Source: RFTU01 sp046094505
GTDB taxonomy: Bacteria > Pseudomonadota > Gammaproteobacteria > Burkholderiales > Burkholderiaceae_C
Assembly: GCA_046094505.1 (NCBI GenBank)
Contig: JBJTHN010000028.1
Location: 57,986 to 121,985 of the forward strand
Length of the DNA stretch: 64,000 bases
Direction of reading: 5' to 3'
Notes under the pieces: generated by a model
The model's input: only the letters and a program-made list of their open reading frames with translations
Told to the model about the DNA's origin: nothing
Database searches by the model: none
Part shown: positions 62,111 through 64,000 of the stretch, one piece after another
How the letters are laid out: each line of letters starts with the position of its first letter
How positions within the stretch are numbered: position 1 is the first letter of the stretch
Made by a program: the position numbers and the translations under genes

Positions 62111-63289
62111 ATGATGAACCTTGCTCAGGATGAACTGCAGGCCTGGCTGGCCTTGGCCAGTGGGGGGCTGGCGGCTCGGCAACGCGCGCGTCGGATGCTG
62201 GCGCACTTTGGTGGGCCGTTGCAGGTCTGGGCCGCCAGTACCGCCGACTGGCAAGTGGCGCTCGAGGGTGATCGCTGTGAGGGCCTGCGGCCCCAGTTCG
62301 GCGCGATGCACAGCACCGCGCTGCGCACCCTGGCCTGGTTGGCCGCCAGCCCCTCTCACCACGTGCTGTGCCTGGGAGACCCCCACTACCCCGCTGCCTT
62401 GCTGGAAAGCCCCGATCCGCCGTTGTTGCTGCATGCCGTCGGCCGGCTGGAATCCTTGTGCCGGCCGTCGGTGGCCTTGGTGGGCAGCCGCCACGCCACC
62501 CCGGCAGGGCAGCGCTTGGCTGGCCGCTTGGCGGCGGAGCTGGCGGTCTTGGGCGTGGAGGTGGTGTCCGGGCTGGCCGTGGGCATCGACGCCGCTGCGC
62601 ATGAGGCCACCCTGAACACGGGTGGGCCCGGCTCCACCATCGCGGTGGTGGCCAGCGGCTTGGATGAGGTCTACCCCCGACAGCACCGCGTGCTGTTTCA
62701 TCGAATTGCAGAAGCGGGGTTGGTGGTGAGTGAGCACCCACTCGGTACACCTGCGCTCCCCGCCTATTTCCCCCAACGCAACCGCATCATCGCAGGCCTG
62801 TCCTGCGCCGTGGTGGTGGTGGAGGCCACGCTGCGTTCGGGCTCCCTCATCACCGCCCGCTTGGCCAGCGAGGCTGGGCGCGACGTCTTTGCAGTGCCGG
62901 GTCCACTGAGTTCGGCACAGTCGGCAGGGTGCAACCGCTTGATCAAGAGCGGTGCAGGGCTTTTGGAACACGTGGGGGATATCGTCGAATCGCAGCCGTG
63001 GGCCTTCAGCCCCGCGGTGCGCCAAGCGGTGGCGCCACCGGGCCGGCGGCAGAAGCGTCCAGACGCCGCAGCGGCCGGCCTGCAGCCGACCGGCCCTGGC
63101 GGCCTCTCGCCACCGTCCTGGTCACGCGTGAGCAGGATGCTGCGCGCCAAGCCTTGCGACCTACCCGAGTTGGCCAGTGCTGTTTCGGAGAGCGCTTCAG
63201 CGGTGTCGCACACCCTGCTCATGGCGGAACTGCAGGGGCTGGTGGCCCGGGTTCCAGGCAGCTTGTACCAGTGGTGCGGGGAGACTTGA
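62111..63289 (+). CDS. dprA: DNA-processing protein DprA
   Basis: This 392-residue protein loads RecA on incoming single-stranded DNA in natural transformation. It has an N-terminal helical (SAM-like) region, the extended Rossmann DprA core (SVALVGSRHATPAGQRLAGR, VVSGLAVGIDAAAHEATL, FPQRNRIIAGLSCAVVVVEA, RSGSLITARLASEAGRDVFA, VPGP), and a C-terminal winged-helix domain (LLMAELQGLVARVPGSLYQW). Between the last two is a low-complexity linker. An in-frame ATG one codon later could also serve. It is divergent from def, and followed by smg; with topA usually next, but here an rRNA operon follows. Confidence 0.94.
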   Translation: MMNLAQDELQAWLALASGGLAARQRARRMLAHFGGPLQVWAASTADWQVALEGDRCEGLRPQFGAMHSTALRTLAWLAASPSHHVLCLGDPHYPAALLESPDPPLLLHAVGRLESLCRPSVALVGSRHATPAGQRLAGRLAAELAVLGVEVVSGLAVGIDAAAHEATLNTGGPGSTIAVVASGLDEVYPRQHRVLFHRIAEAGLVVSEHPLGTPALPAYFPQRNRIIAGLSCAVVVVEATLRSGSLITARLASEAGRDVFAVPGPLSSAQSAGCNRLIKSGAGLLEHVGDIVESQPWAFSPAVRQAVAPPGRRQKRPDAAAAGLQPTGPGGLSPPSWSRVSRMLRAKPCDLPELASAVSESASAVSHTLLMAELQGLVARVPGSLYQWCGET

Positions 63290-63354
63290 TCAGCCCCAAA
63301 GCCCACGCAGGTTTGCCCCTTCCATTCCGATGCGGCTGCTGTATAGTCAATCGC

Positions 63355-63807
63355 ATGTTCGATGTTCTGGTCTATCTCTACGAGAACTACTGGCGCCCTG
63401 ACGCCTGCCCAGATCACGACCAGCTCAGCCGCAAGCTCACGGCCGTGGGCTTCGATTCCGACGAGATTCAGGAAGCGCTGTCTTGGTTGGACGGCCTCAC
63501 CACCACCGCTCAAGGGTATGTGGGTGAGCAGTCTGAGCTCAGCACACGTCTGTACACCGCCTCTGAGCGGGAAATGCTTGGCTGCGATTCCCTGGCCTTC
63601 ATCAGCTTTCTGGAGTCGGCCGGTGTGTTGCCGCCCCCGATGCGCGAGATGGTGATCGACCGTGCCATGGCCGTGTCGGGACATGGCTTGGAGCTCGACG
63701 ACATCAAGATCATCGTCCTGATGGTGTTTTGGAGCTTGGGCGAAGAGCCCGACGCCTTGATCCTGGACGAACTCTTCGTCCACCCGGAAGACCGGCTCTA
63801 CCACTGA
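63355..63807 (+). CDS. smg: Smg family protein (DUF494)
   Basis: This 150-residue protein is of the Smg/DUF494 family, found next to dprA (smf) in many proteobacteria and of unknown function. MFDVLVYLYENYWRPDACPD is the N-terminal signature. The following stretch ELSTRLYTASEREMLGCDSL and REMVIDRAMAVSGHGLELDD are conserved, and the end ELFVHPEDRLYH is typical. The start at 63355 is certain from this homology. TATAGT at 63342-63347 might be a -10 element of its own, and the spacer to dprA is 65 bases. It converges on an rRNA operon. Confidence 0.93.
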   Translation: MFDVLVYLYENYWRPDACPDHDQLSRKLTAVGFDSDEIQEALSWLDGLTTTAQGYVGEQSELSTRLYTASEREMLGCDSLAFISFLESAGVLPPPMREMVIDRAMAVSGHGLELDDIKIIVLMVFWSLGEEPDALILDELFVHPEDRLYH

Positions 63808-63832
63808 GTCCCGCAGCGTCCTTCGACGCGCG

Positions 63833-63873
63833 GAATAAAAACCAAACCCCCTGCACCGAAGGGTGAGGGGGTT
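63833..63873 (-). terminator. Rho-independent terminator of the rRNA operon
   Basis: On the minus strand, downstream of the 5S gene, AACCCCCT (complement side 63845-63852) pairs with AGGGGGTT (63866-63873) and CACC (63854-63857) with GGTG (63862-63865) around a 4-base loop, with a single bulged G. Read leftwards the stem is followed by a T-rich run (complement of 63833-63844). This is a strong terminator, placed about 17 bases after the end of 5S rRNA and also convergent to smg. Confidence 0.85.
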
Positions 63874-63889
63874 GTGGGGGGGGATATTA

Positions 63890-64000
63890 GCCTGACGATG
63901 TCCTACTTTCACACGGGAATCCGCACTATCATCGGCGCAGAGGCGTTTCACGGTCCTGTTCGGGATGGGAAGGCGTGGGACCACCTCGCTATGGTCATCA
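63890..64000 (-). rRNA. rrf: 5S ribosomal RNA, 5' end outside window
   Basis: The complement of this stretch reads TGATGACCATAGCGAGGTGG, then CACGCCTTCCCATCCCGAACA, GTGAAACGCCTCTGCGCCGA, and GTGAAAGTAGGACATCGTCA, which is a betaproteobacterial 5S rRNA. The closing GTCAGGC would pair with the missing 5' GCCTGATG, so only a few bases are cut off at the window edge. 23S and 16S genes should lie to the right. Confidence 0.96.

Overview
The window is a chromosomal segment of a high-GC betaproteobacterium. Gene content and order point to the Burkholderiales, most likely Comamonadaceae or a close relative: ahcY with an S-adenosylhomocysteine (SAH) riboswitch followed by tlyA and metF; pgk-pyk-fba near purC/purE/purK; dapF-DUF484-xerC; fmt-def and dprA-smg beside an rRNA operon. 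I cannot name the genus from sequence alone. No prophage, insertion sequence, integron, CRISPR array or tRNA gene was seen. LAYOUT. 1-13 kb is the accessory part: the end of an efflux outer-membrane factor, an orphan molybdenum hydroxylase subunit, an orphan ABC substrate-binding protein, a SRAP (YedK) protein, HPPD, an S9 peptidase, a metallo-beta-lactamase-fold lipoprotein and a lipocalin. Three sites of gene decay lie among them (1.03-1.29, 10.34-10.57 and 11.85-12.73 kb). 13-24.8 kb holds a serine-hydrolase/NamZ-like fusion, glmS divergent from an Lrp-type regulator, a Phd/PIN toxin-antitoxin pair, rlmI, xerC-DUF484-dapF and two lipid A-type acyltransferases. 24.8-33 kb is a methyl-cycle region: metK with a long structured leader, a coupled exported amidase, an MFS transporter, then SAH riboswitch-ahcY-tlyA-metF and 5-formyl-THF cyclo-ligase. 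33-49 kb is housekeeping: lytic transglycosylase, cca, MidA-like methyltransferase, a tightly overlapped folM-folB-ttcA-lipoprotein-glmU string, udg-rimI-tsaB, dacB, two GDSL-type lipoproteins and the Sua5 enzyme. 49-60.3 kb is a mostly minus-strand block of purine (purC, purE, purK) and glycolytic genes (pgk, pyk, fba) with azlCD and htpX; one plus-strand thioredoxin/TPR gene sits inside it. 60.4-64 kb has fmt, def, dprA, smg, an rRNA-operon terminator and the 3' part of a 5S rRNA gene read leftwards. HOW IT WORKS TOGETHER. MetK makes SAM, the many methyltransferases here (RlmI, TlyA, MidA-like) use it, AhcY clears SAH under riboswitch control, and MetF supplies methyl-THF. GlmS and GlmU, DacB, the lytic transglycosylase and the NamZ-like fusion cover synthesis and turnover of peptidoglycan. 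TsaB and the Sua5 enzyme both serve the t6A tRNA modification. MOST INTERESTING. The candidates for follow-up are the unassigned structured metK leader, the YbbE-YbbC (NamZ) single-chain fusion, a GDSL-like lipoprotein lacking its catalytic Ser and His, and the mosaic pseudogene graveyards. I found no convincing entirely new multi-gene system.
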